Assembly (NCBI RefSeq): GCF_000961885.1
Contig: NZ_JZKH01000027.1
Location: 1-64,000 of the forward strand
DNA from: Streptomyces rubellomurinus
GTDB lineage: Bacteria; Actinomycetota; Actinomycetes; Streptomycetales; Streptomycetaceae
DNA length: 64,000 bases
Direction of reading: 5' to 3'
Shown: positions 10,675 to 18,378 of the stretch, piece after piece
Position numbering within the stretch: the first letter of the stretch is position 1
Layout: each line of letters opens with the position of its first letter
Position numbers and translations under genes: made by a program
Notes under the pieces: generated by a model
Database searches by the model: none
What the model was told of the DNA's origin: nothing
Seen by the model: only the letters and a program-made list of their open reading frames with translations

Positions 10675-12150
10675 TCACCCCCTCGCCGCGCCTGCCGCAC
10701 CCGTCGCACCCGCCGCGCCCGCCCGCCGGGTGCGCGCGGCGAAGCCGACCCCCACGAGCACCATGACGGCGTTCACCGCCAGGGTGACCAGCACCGCGTG
10801 CCCCGAGTCGGCGGCCGGCGCCGGCAGGTCCACCTGCCCGAGGAACAGCGAGCCGAGCGCCGCGACCCCGACCACCTGCCCGAGCTGGAGGACGGTCACC
10901 GTCACCCCGCTGGCGTCGGCCGCGTCCTGCGGCGCCACGTGCGCGAGCGCCCGGGCGAACAGCGGCGCGTACGTGCAGCCGGCGACGAAGCCGAGCGCGC
11001 CGGTCTCCGCCAGCACCACCGGCCCGAGTTCGGCGCCGCCGCCGAGCAGCACCCCCAGCAGCAGGTAGCCGCCGCCGAGCAGCACCCCGGCGAGCAGCGG
11101 CAGCACCCCGTGCAGCCGGCCCGGCAGCTTGTGCCAGCGCAGGCTCCCCAGGCCGAAGCCGATCGCGACGGGCGCCGAGCAGAGCCCGGCCTTCAGCGCG
11201 CTGTGGCCGAGGGCCGCCTGCTGGTGCAGGGCGAAGGTGAACATGAAGCCCGCGTAGGCGGCCATGACCGTGAACAGCGCGGCCAGGGCCGGGCGCAGGC
11301 CGGGGGCCCGCAGCACCCGCCCGGGGATCAGCGGCTGCCCACCGCGCCGGGCGACGCCGCGCTCGACCGCCACGAAGAGGACGAACACCGGCACGCTGCC
11401 CGCGAGCGCCGCCCAGCACCAGTGCGGCCAGCCGAGCTCGCGGCCGAGCACCAGCGGCACCACCAGCAGGCCGAGCGCCACGGCGAGCGCCAGCAGGCCG
11501 GGGAGGTCGAAGCCGCGCGGGGCGTCGCCGGGCAGCCGCGGCAGCAGCCGGGCACCGGCCGCCAGCAGCACCAGCCCGATCGGCACGTTGACCAGGAACA
11601 CCGGCCGCCACCCGGTGCCGAACAGGTCGGCGCTGACCAGCACTCCGCCGAGCACCTGCCCGGCCGCGACGGCCACCGCCAGCACCGCCGAGTAGAGGCC
11701 GATCGCCCGGGTGCGGGCGGCGCCGGTGAAGGTGCGCTGGAGCAGGCTCATCACCTGCGGGACCATCACCGCCGCCCCCGCGCCCTGGAGCAGCCGGAAG
11801 GCGATCAGCCAGCCGGTGCCCGGGGCGAGGCCGCAGGCCAGCGAGGTGGCGGTGAAGCCAGCCAGGCCCGCCTGGAACAGCCGGCTGTACCCGAACCGGG
11901 CGCCGAGCCGGGCGCCGGTGATGAGCAGCACCGCGTAGGCGATGGAGTATCCGGCGACCACGAGTTGCAGGGCGGCGCCGGAGGCGCCCAGGTCGGTGCG
12001 GATGGTCGGCACCGCGACGTTGACGATGGAGCCGTCGAGCACGGCCATGAACTGCCCGCACAGGACGAGCGCGAGGAGCAGCCCGGGCCGTACGGGCGGG
12101 GCGGCGCCGGTGCCCGCCGCCGCGGCGGGCCGGGTCTGGAGGTCGGTCAT
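10675..12150 (-). CDS. MFS drug-efflux transporter (DHA2/EmrB-QacA type)
   Basis: The 491-residue inner-membrane protein has about 14 hydrophobic segments and the DHA2 family opening MAVLDGSIVNVAVPTI in helix 1, followed by motif-A-like GARFGYSRLFQ. Members export drugs or small metabolites by proton antiport. ATG 12150 (MTDLQTRP) gives family length. It is divergent from an MmyB-like regulator whose start is about 100 bases away, the usual layout for an exporter under a local regulator. The pair lies between identical tRNA-Ala genes, which may mark an insertion. The substrate cannot be told from sequence. Confidence 0.92.
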   Translation of the reverse strand: MTDLQTRPAAAAGTGAAPPVRPGLLLALVLCGQFMAVLDGSIVNVAVPTIRTDLGASGAALQLVVAGYSIAYAVLLITGARLGARFGYSRLFQAGLAGFTATSLACGLAPGTGWLIAFRLLQGAGAAVMVPQVMSLLQRTFTGAARTRAIGLYSAVLAVAVAAGQVLGGVLVSADLFGTGWRPVFLVNVPIGLVLLAAGARLLPRLPGDAPRGFDLPGLLALAVALGLLVVPLVLGRELGWPHWCWAALAGSVPVFVLFVAVERGVARRGGQPLIPGRVLRAPGLRPALAALFTVMAAYAGFMFTFALHQQAALGHSALKAGLCSAPVAIGFGLGSLRWHKLPGRLHGVLPLLAGVLLGGGYLLLGVLLGGGAELGPVVLAETGALGFVAGCTYAPLFARALAHVAPQDAADASGVTVTVLQLGQVVGVAALGSLFLGQVDLPAPAADSGHAVLVTLAVNAVMVLVGVGFAARTRRAGAAGATGAAGAARG

Positions 12151-12253
12151 GGCGACCAGCCTGGGGGCGTGCCGGTACCAGTGGTTAGAGCCTGCTGATC
12201 CTGGTACTGCCAGCACCTGTATCGCCCGCGCGCCCTGCGGCACGATGGAGCCC
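12151..12253. promoter_or_regulatory. Divergent promoter region of the exporter/regulator pair
   Basis: These 103 bases between the two start codons must hold both promoters. The stretch TTAGAGCCTGCTGATCCTGGTACTG contains partial repeats of GGTAC (GCCGGTACCAGTGG and CCTGGTACTGCC) with opposed CCAGT/ACTGG elements around 12170-12210, a plausible operator for the adjacent regulator. Confidence 0.35.
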
Positions 12254-13153
12254 ATGACCGTCCTGGAGGAGCTCCCCGCCGCGACGGCCGGCCGCGGGCA
12301 CCGTCGCACCGAGCTGGCCCGTTTCCTGAAGGCCTGCCGGGCGCGGGTCACGCCCGAGGACGTCGGCCTGCCGCCCGGGCTGCGCCGCCGCACCCCGGGG
12401 CTGCGGCGCGAGGAGGTCGCGCAGCTGGCCGGGGTCGGGGTCACCTGGTACACGTGGTTGGAGCAGGGGCGGCCGATCAACGCGAGCGAGCAGGTGCTGC
12501 TGGCGGTGGCCCGGGCGCTGCGGCTTGACGGCACCGAGCGGCAGCACCTGTTCCGGCTGGCCGGGCTGGAGCCCTCACCGCTCGCGCAGCCGGACGCGCC
12601 GGAGCTGAGCCCGTCGATCCAGGTGATCCTGGACTCGCTCGCGCCGCTGCCGGCGGCGGTCTCCAACACCCGGTTCGACGTGCTGAGTTTCAACCGGCCG
12701 TACCGCTCGCTGTTCGGCACCGAGCGGATGCGCCCGGCGCACGGCGTCTACTTCAACAGCCTCTGGTGCATGCTGACCTCGCCGGAGTGCTGCAACCCGT
12801 GTGAGAACCCGGAGGAGACGCTGCCCCGGATGGTGGCGGTGCTGCGCTCGGCGTACGGCAAGCACGTCGGCGAGCCGGCCTGGGAGGCCCACGTGCGGCG
12901 GCTGTCGGCGCGCAGCGAGGTGTTCCGGGAGCTGTGGGACCGCCAGGAGGTGGCGCCGCCGCACACCCTGCTGCGGATCTTCCGCCACCCGGTGCTCGGG
13001 GTGATGCGGCTGAACGCGACGTACCTGACGATGCCGGGCGTGCCGGAGTGCTACATCGTCGTGTACGTCCCGGAGCGCCCCTGCGACCGGGAGCTGGTCG
13101 AGCGGCTCGACTCGCTGGCGCCGGGCGGCTGGACGCACACCTGCGAGGGCTGA
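12254..13153 (+). CDS. XRE-family regulator with MmyB-like ligand-binding domain
   Basis: The 299-residue product has an N-terminal XRE helix-turn-helix (about residues 15-95, LRREEVAQLAGVGVTWYTWLEQG) and a C-terminal MmyB-like PAS-related domain. Such proteins are common in actinomycetes and usually control a divergent oxidoreductase or exporter gene. ATG 12254 follows GGAG closely; ATG 12245 in frame is an alternative. The sensor domain carries an odd cysteine cluster, ECCNPCEN, plus further cysteines near the C-terminus. The frame reads away from the MFS gene, implying control of that exporter. Ligand unknown. Confidence 0.88.
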   Translation: MTVLEELPAATAGRGHRRTELARFLKACRARVTPEDVGLPPGLRRRTPGLRREEVAQLAGVGVTWYTWLEQGRPINASEQVLLAVARALRLDGTERQHLFRLAGLEPSPLAQPDAPELSPSIQVILDSLAPLPAAVSNTRFDVLSFNRPYRSLFGTERMRPAHGVYFNSLWCMLTSPECCNPCENPEETLPRMVAVLRSAYGKHVGEPAWEAHVRRLSARSEVFRELWDRQEVAPPHTLLRIFRHPVLGVMRLNATYLTMPGVPECYIVVYVPERPCDRELVERLDSLAPGGWTHTCEG

Positions 13154-13210
13154 GCGGCGGGGCCCCGGGGCCCGGAGCGACCGGGCCGTCCGTCCGCCGC
13201 CCCGAAACGC

Positions 13211-13245
13211 CGGAAGGCCGCCACCCGTTGGGTGACGGCCTTCCG
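13211..13245 (-). terminator. Terminator hairpin after tRNA-Ala copy 2
   Basis: A 16-base stem with one mismatch (13211-13226 with 13230-13245, loop GTT) lies nine bases after the tRNA-Ala 3' end, at the same distance as the hairpin after copy 1. It may also stop the convergent regulator gene. Confidence 0.8.
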
Positions 13246-13253
13246 AACTGCTG

Positions 13254-13326
<73 letters not shown>

Positions 13327-13377
13327 GCGACGCGGGCGACCCTGGACCTACCGACTTCCACGACCGCCGATGCGGAG

Positions 13378-13450
<73 letters not shown>

Positions 13451-13632
13451 GCACTCACCGGATCTCCCGCTTCCCTTCCGGGCCGCGTTCCTTCCCTGCG
13501 AACGAGGAAGACTCTAGCTGGTCAGGGCCGGAACTGCGAAATCCGCTCCCCCGGGCCCCCGCTCCACCCCTGTCGCGCCCCCGCCGCCACGTGGGCGACA
13601 CCGTCCGGGCGCCACCGCTCGGGTGCCACCGC

Positions 13633-14280
13633 TCAGGTGTCGTCGCCGATGACCGGCTGCGGCAGCGTGCCCGCGTTGTGCTCCAGCAGCCGCCAGCCGC
13701 GCGCGCCGCGGCCGAGCACCGACCAGCAGCAGTTCGACAGCCCGCCGAAGCGCTCCCACACGGGCGCCTCCAGGTCGAGCAGCCGCCCGAGCATGGTGCG
13801 GATCGTCCCGCCGTGGCTGACCACGACGAGCGTGCCGTCGTCCGGCAGCTTCTCGACGGCCTCCAGCACCACCGGCACCGAGCGGTCGGCGACCTCGGTC
13901 GCCAGCTCGCCGCCGCCGCGCCGCACCGGCTCGCCGGCCGCCCAGGCCGCGTACTCCTCGGGGTAGCGGGCGCGGATCTCGGCGTTGGTCAGGCCCTGCC
14001 AGGAGCCCGCGTACGTCTCGCGCAGGCCCTCGTGGTGCTGCACGTCCAGCCCGGTGACCGCCGCGAGCTCCGCGGCGGTGCGCCGGGCGCGCTGGAGGTC
14101 CGAGGAGATCAGCAGGTCGGGGCGGAGCCCGGAGAGCAGCCGGGCCGCCCGCCGGGCCTGCTCGACGCCCTGCTCGGTCAGCTCGATGTCGGTCGTGCCC
14201 TGGAACCGCGATTCGAGGTTCCAGGAGGTCTGACCGTGCCGCCAGAAGACGATGCGCGGGCCCCGCGCGGCCCGGCTCAG
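13633..14280 (-). CDS. Histidine phosphatase (phosphoglycerate mutase-like), probable CTG start
   Basis: The 215-residue cytoplasmic protein has the catalytic RHG motif in FWRHGQTSWN (residues 14-16 counted from the proposed start) and the second catalytic histidine in VVVSHGGTI. This is the phosphatase/mutase superfamily often listed as GpmB- or CobC-like. No ATG, GTG or TTG lies in frame upstream of the RHG motif. The best start is CTG 14280-14278, overlapping the rsfS stop as CTGA, with GAGG seven bases before it; this gives family length and implies translational coupling to rsfS. The first standard start, GTG 14043, would remove the catalytic motif. Substrate unknown. Confidence 0.85.
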   Translation of the reverse strand: MSRAARGPRIVFWRHGQTSWNLESRFQGTTDIELTEQGVEQARRAARLLSGLRPDLLISSDLQRARRTAAELAAVTGLDVQHHEGLRETYAGSWQGLTNAEIRARYPEEYAAWAAGEPVRRGGGELATEVADRSVPVVLEAVEKLPDDGTLVVVSHGGTIRTMLGRLLDLEAPVWERFGGLSNCCWSVLGRGARGWRLLEHNAGTLPQPVIGDDT

Positions 14281-14735
14281 TGCAGGTCCTCGGGCTTGCC
14301 GAAGTCGTCGGCGGGGGCGACGGCGTTGCCGGCCTCGTCGGAGTGGGCGTCGGGGCGGTTGCGCGACTCCATGGCGTCGGCGGGCAGCGGAAGCTCGGGG
14401 CAGTCCTTCCAGAGGCGGTCCAGCGAGTAGAAGGAGCGCTCCTCGGAGTGCTGGACGTGCACGACGATGTCCAGGTAGTCGAGCAGGATCCAGCGGCCCT
14501 CGCGCTCGCCCTCGCGGCGCACCGGCTTGATGTCCAGCTGCTCGCGCAGCTGGTCCTCGATCTCCTCGGCGATCGAGCGGACCTGGCGGTCGTTGTTCGC
14601 GGAGGCGATCAGGAAGGCGTCGGTGATCGACAGCACCTCGCTGACGTCGAAGGCGATGATGTTGTGCGCGAGCTTGTCGGCCGCCGCCTGGGCGGCGACG
14701 GTGATGAGCTGCTGGCTGTGGTCGGTGACGGTCAC
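14277..14735 (-). CDS. rsfS: Ribosome silencing factor RsfS
   Basis: This 152-residue member of the RsfS/Iojap (DUF143) family binds ribosomal protein L14 and blocks joining of the two ribosomal subunits when nutrients are low. Typical stretches seen are the IIAFDVSEVLSITDAFLIA core and the WILLDYLDIVVHVQ strand. The acidic C-terminal tail (about residues 125-152) goes beyond the conserved domain, as is usual in actinomycetes. It sits downstream of nadD and the LCP gene and overlaps the following phosphatase gene by four bases, so the set is likely co-transcribed. Confidence 0.95.
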   Translation of the reverse strand: MTVTDHSQQLITVAAQAAADKLAHNIIAFDVSEVLSITDAFLIASANNDRQVRSIAEEIEDQLREQLDIKPVRREGEREGRWILLDYLDIVVHVQHSEERSFYSLDRLWKDCPELPLPADAMESRNRPDAHSDEAGNAVAPADDFGKPEDLH

Positions 14736-14915
14736 GGTGTTCTTCCGGTCGGCGGCTTGGGGCGCCCCGGCACGCGGCCGGGGGTCGCCTTCCAGGATCT
14801 CACGCCGCCCGGGCGCCCCCGGAACGCTTTTGCGCCGGGCACCGGCGCCGGACCGGTCGGCCGGGCGGGCCGCCGGACGACCGGGCGGCCCGCGGCCGCC
14901 CGGCCGGGCACCGGC

Positions 14916-16790
14916 CTACTGGTTCTTCGGCGGCTGGTAGTCCTTGCCGAGCACGACCACCAGGTCCGCGTTCTGCGCGTCGCCGACCTTCTTCGCCGCC
15001 GTATCCGGCAGCCCCAGGCTGGCCGCCAGCGACTTCGCCGCGGCCTGCCGGGCGTCGTCGGTGTAGCGGATCTCACTGGTGGCCTGCGGCGCGGTCCTGG
15101 ATCCGCCGGGGATGAAGGTCAGGCCGGCGTTGACGACCTGGACCTGGGCGGCGGCCGCCGCCTGGTCGTTGCCGGTGGCGTCCTGGATCGAGACCCGGGC
15201 CGGGGCGGAGTCGCCGGCGCCCGCGGACTTCACGGTGCCGCCGAGCACGTCCTTGACCTGCTTGCCCGCGGTGGCCTCGTCCAGCCCGCCGTCCGGCTTG
15301 ACGGTCAGCGCGGCGGTGCCGAAGTGGCCGTCCTTGGCCTGCTGGGCGAGTTGCACGAGCACCCCGGCGAGGGCGTCCTCGGGCAGCGAGGGGTCGAGCA
15401 CCGCGTTCATCCGGTGCACGTCGTCCTTGGCGTCCTTGAACTCGGTCGGCATGGTGCGCACCACCGCGTCCATGACCTGCCCGAACCGGGCCAGCTGGGC
15501 GTCCCGGTTCTCGCCCGGCGCCTGCAGGGTGGCGTACGCGACCGCGGCCTTGCCGCTGAGCAGGACGTTCTTGCCCGCCGGGGACAGCTGCTTGCCCGCG
15601 GCGTCCTTGGTCTCGGCGTTGGTGTCGACCCGGATGCCGCCGAGCTGGGAGACCAGCAGTTCCAGGTACGGGGTGTCCAGCCGCCAGGTGCCGGCGACCG
15701 GGGCGCCGAGCACGGTGGACAGGCCGTCGCGGGTCGCCGAGGCGCCGATGCTGTCCATGGCCTGGCCGACCGTGGTCACCGGCGGGTCGCCGGGGCCGGG
15801 CAGCCGCAGGTTGTCGGGCAGCAGCAGCACGGTGCCCTTCTTGCCGCCGGTGTCGTCGACCAGCAGCGCGCTGGACACCTTGCCCTGAAGGTCGCGCAGG
15901 TGGACGACGTTGACCTGGCGCCCGCCGGCCGCGGCCGCCGCGGTCGGCTGGTCGCCGGAGAACCACAGGTAGCCGCCGGTGCCGGCGGCCGCGAGCCCGA
16001 GCACCACGCCGAGGGCGATCAGCCGGTTGCGCAGCTTGCGGCGTCGCTCGGCGCGCACCTCGCCCCGGGACTCGGTGAACTTCATCCAGTCGATGACGTC
16101 CTCGGACTCCTCCGTCTCCTCGTCGACGAAGGTGAACTCGCCCGTGGCGTACGAGTCCTTGGGCGCCCTGCTCCCGGCACCCTTGCCGCCGCGCGCCCCG
16201 GCGACCTGCTCGGACGGCGGCTCGGCCTTGGCCGCCGGCGCCTCGGCGGCCGGCCGGGCCGCGCCGCGGCGCGACGGCGGCACGGCGGCGGGAGCGGCCG
16301 GCGCGACCGGGACGGGCCGCGGCTCGGGTTCGGGCTCGGCGACCACCGGGGCGACGGGCTCGACCGGAGCGACCGGAGCCGCCGGAGCGGCCTGGTACGG
16401 CTGCTGGTAGCCCTCGTAGCCGTAGGTCTGCTCCTGGTACCCGTACCCGCCCTGCTGGTACGCCTGCTGCACCGGCTGCCCGTACTGGTCGTACTGCTCG
16501 TACGGCTGCTGCTCGTACCCCTGTTGCGGGTACCCCTGCTGCTCGTACGCCTGCTGGTGGGCCTGCCCCTGGTAGCCCTGCTCCTGGTGACCGCGGCCCT
16601 GGTAGCCCTGCTCCTGGTGACCGTGCTCCTGGTAGCCGCCGGTGTACGAGCCCTGCCCGTACACCGGCTGCCCGTACTGGTCGTACTGCTCGTACTGCTC
16701 CTGCGGCTGCTGCTGGTACCCCTGGTAGGGCTGCTGGTACTGCCCGGTGGACCAGTCCTGCGGCTGGTGGCCGCCGTTGCGATCACTCAT
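14916..16790 (-). CDS. LCP-like/LytR C-terminal-domain membrane protein with Gln/Tyr-rich N-terminus
   Basis: The 624-residue product has a long Gln/Tyr/Gly-rich cytoplasmic region (residues 1-130) built of QYDQYGQPV and EQGYQG-type repeats, then a Pro/Ala/Glu-rich linker, a basic patch (AERRRKLRNR) and one transmembrane helix (about 256-276). An extracytoplasmic LCP-like domain (about 285-470) and a LytR_C domain (about 535-620) follow. LCP proteins attach glycopolymers to peptidoglycan. The usual opening residues of a catalytic LCP domain are hard to find here, although NRDAQLARFGQVMDA resembles its later helix, so it may be a non-catalytic variant. It lies between nadD and rsfS on one strand. 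Confidence 0.82.
   Translation of the reverse strand: MSDRNGGHQPQDWSTGQYQQPYQGYQQQPQEQYEQYDQYGQPVYGQGSYTGGYQEHGHQEQGYQGRGHQEQGYQGQAHQQAYEQQGYPQQGYEQQPYEQYDQYGQPVQQAYQQGGYGYQEQTYGYEGYQQPYQAAPAAPVAPVEPVAPVVAEPEPEPRPVPVAPAAPAAVPPSRRGAARPAAEAPAAKAEPPSEQVAGARGGKGAGSRAPKDSYATGEFTFVDEETEESEDVIDWMKFTESRGEVRAERRRKLRNRLIALGVVLGLAAAGTGGYLWFSGDQPTAAAAAGGRQVNVVHLRDLQGKVSSALLVDDTGGKKGTVLLLPDNLRLPGPGDPPVTTVGQAMDSIGASATRDGLSTVLGAPVAGTWRLDTPYLELLVSQLGGIRVDTNAETKDAAGKQLSPAGKNVLLSGKAAVAYATLQAPGENRDAQLARFGQVMDAVVRTMPTEFKDAKDDVHRMNAVLDPSLPEDALAGVLVQLAQQAKDGHFGTAALTVKPDGGLDEATAGKQVKDVLGGTVKSAGAGDSAPARVSIQDATGNDQAAAAAQVQVVNAGLTFIPGGSRTAPQATSEIRYTDDARQAAAKSLAASLGLPDTAAKKVGDAQNADLVVVLGKDYQPPKNQ
16472..16700. repeat. 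In-gene repeats in the Gln/Tyr-rich region
   Basis: A roughly 29-base unit containing GGCTGCCCGTACTGGTCGTA occurs at about 16476 and 16668, and a 24-base unit with TGGTAGCCCTGCTCCTGGTG occurs in two adjacent copies near 16571 and 16601. They encode the QYDQYGQP and HQEQGYQG repeats and could change copy number by slippage. Confidence 0.65.
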
Positions 16791-16805
16791 GCGCCCGCTC
16801 CTGGG

Positions 16806-17438
16806 TCAGGTCCCGTGCGGGGCGTACAGCGCCCGCTTGTCGATGTAGCGGACCACGCCGTCCGGGACGAGGTACCAGACCGGCTCGCCCTTGGCGACCC
16901 GGTTGCGGCAGTCCGTGGAGGAGATGGCCAGCGCCGGGACCTCCACCAGGGAGACCCCGCCCACCGGAAGCCCGGCGTCCGAGAGAGTGTGCCCCGGGCG
17001 GGTGCATCCGATGAAGTGGGCCAGCGAGAACAGTTCGTCGGAGTCGCGCCAGGAGAGGATCTGGGCGAGCGCGTCGGCGCCGGTGATGAAGAACAGGTCG
17101 GCGTCCGGGTGCATGGCGTGCAGGTCGCGCAGGGTGTCGACGGTGTAGGTCGGGCCGTCGCGGTCGATGTCGATCCGGCTGACCGAGAACTGCGGGTTCT
17201 CCGCGGTGGCGATGACCGTCATCAGGTAGCGGTCCTCGGCCGGGGTGACCTGCCGGTCGCTCTTCTGCCAGGGCTGCCCGGTGGGGACGAAGATCACCTC
17301 GTCCAGGTGGAACGCGCTCGCCACCTCACTGGCGGCGACCAGGTGGCCGTGGTGGATCGGGTCGAAGGTGCCGCCCATCACGCCGAGGCGCTTCTTCACC
17401 GGTTCCGGTCCGCCGGGATTCCCGGCCTGCTCTCCCAT
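16806..17438 (-). CDS. nadD: Nicotinate-nucleotide adenylyltransferase
   Basis: This 210-residue cytoplasmic enzyme joins nicotinate mononucleotide and ATP to form deamido-NAD in NAD synthesis. The nucleotidyltransferase signature [12 protein letters not shown] is at residues 22-33 with the HxGH-type histidines, and the second motif ISSTDCR lies near the C-terminus. ATG 17438 gives a 13-residue lead before the conserved start; GTG about 17402 would begin at [10 protein letters not shown] and is a reasonable alternative. It is followed directly by the LCP-like gene and rsfS, a linkage common in many bacteria. Confidence 0.95.
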   Translation of the reverse strand: MGEQAGNPGGPEPVKKRLGVMGGTFDPIHHGHLVAASEVASAFHLDEVIFVPTGQPWQKSDRQVTPAEDRYLMTVIATAENPQFSVSRIDIDRDGPTYTVDTLRDLHAMHPDADLFFITGADALAQILSWRDSDELFSLAHFIGCTRPGHTLSDAGLPVGGVSLVEVPALAISSTDCRNRVAKGEPVWYLVPDGVVRYIDKRALYAPHGT

Positions 17439-17562
17439 GCCGACACACCTTACGCGACGCCCGTTACGGGGCGGCAGCGCCGGGGTCGGGGGCCGTCCCG
17501 GCACGCGCGAGGGAGCGGCCGGCCACCGGCCGGGCGCTCCCCGAGAGGCTCCTGGGGCCGGT

Positions 17563-17718
17563 TCAGCGGTCCCGGTTGAAGCGGGTGACGATGAAGAGCA
17601 GGAGCAGCAGGATGAACAGCGCGGCGCCACCCGTCAGCGCCGGGTTCAGGCTGTCGTGGTTGCCCCCCTCGCCACCCTCGGCGAGCAGGTTCAGGACGGG
17701 GAGTGCGGCAGTGTTCAT
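17563..17718 (-). CDS. Small membrane protein, 51 aa
   Basis: A 51-codon frame from ATG 17718 to TGA 17563 encodes a soluble Gly/Glu/Asn-containing head ([10 protein letters not shown]) followed by one strongly hydrophobic helix (about residues 31-45, [12 protein letters not shown]) and a basic tail TRFNRDR. Start context (GAGAAGGTCCCGCCGACC) carries AAGG at moderate distance. The hydrophobic helix with a basic cytoplasmic tail and the clean start make this a credible gene despite its size. Function unknown; nadD lies downstream on the same strand. Confidence 0.7.
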   Translation of the reverse strand: MNTAALPVLNLLAEGGEGGNHDSLNPALTGGAALFILLLLLFIVTRFNRDR

Positions 17719-17882
17719 GGTCGGCGGGACCTTCTCGGCTCGGGGGAACTGGCCTGGGGGTTGCTCCGGGCCGGTGAGGGCCCACCGTCATCGTACGGGG
17801 GGTCACACGGCAACCGCTCGGCGGCCCACCGCCGCTGACCGGACGTGAGCCGCGCGCCCGGCGGGGATCCGGGGGGCGGGCC

Positions 17883-18029
17883 TCAGTTGCCGCGGAAGGC
17901 CTTGGCCATGATCCAGACCAGCAGGCCGATCCCGACGAAGGACGAGATCACGATGATCCGCAGGAACAGGCCCGGCCCGGCCTCGTCGGAGATGGGCGCG
18001 GCCAGGCTGACAAGCGCGTCGGTGGACAT
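17883..18029 (-). CDS. Small membrane protein, 48 aa
   Basis: A 48-codon frame from ATG 18029 to TGA 17883 encodes a short polar head and one transmembrane helix (about residues 21-42, LFLRIIVISSFVGIGLLVWIM), ending AKAFRGN. The helix is typical of single-span small proteins. CGAGGAGC just upstream is a good ribosome site. It is the second tiny membrane gene in a row on this strand, about 160 bases before the 51-aa one. I recognise no family. Confidence 0.7.
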   Translation of the reverse strand: MSTDALVSLAAPISDEAGPGLFLRIIVISSFVGIGLLVWIMAKAFRGN

Positions 18030-18276
18030 CTGCGGGGCTCCTCGAACTCTCGGTACCGCGGCCGGGTCCGGTCTCGGTTCTCCAGGGCAATCAGGGTAAA
18101 CCGGCCTCACACCCCAGCCTCCCACCGGCCCCTGCGCGCCGCCTCCCGCCCGCCGGCCCGCCGCCTCCCGTCCCCCTCCCCGCGTCCTCCCCGCGTCCTC
18201 CCCACGCACGCTCCGCACACCCGCCGGCCGCCCCCGGCCCGGCCGCCGCCCCGCGCGTACGCCGGCCCCGGGGACG

Positions 18277-18302
18277 AGTACGCAACCACGCGCGTTGTAC
18301 GG
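18277..18302. promoter_or_regulatory. Imperfect inverted repeat upstream of the M48 protease
   Basis: GAGTACGCAACCACGCGCGTTGTACGG holds opposed halves GTACGCAAC and GTTGTAC around a CACGC centre, in the 100 bases before the protease start. It could be an operator. Confidence 0.35.
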
Positions 18303-18378
18303 ACAGTCGTCACAGGCGAAGAGCAGCGGGGGCCGGCCGTCCGGCCGGGGCCGCCGTCGACCAGGAGGTACTCAGACC

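Noticed and set aside
10798..12198. Plus-strand open frame opposite the MFS gene
   Set aside because: Antisense shadow rich in Gln/His/Arg; the minus-strand frame encodes a recognisable transporter.
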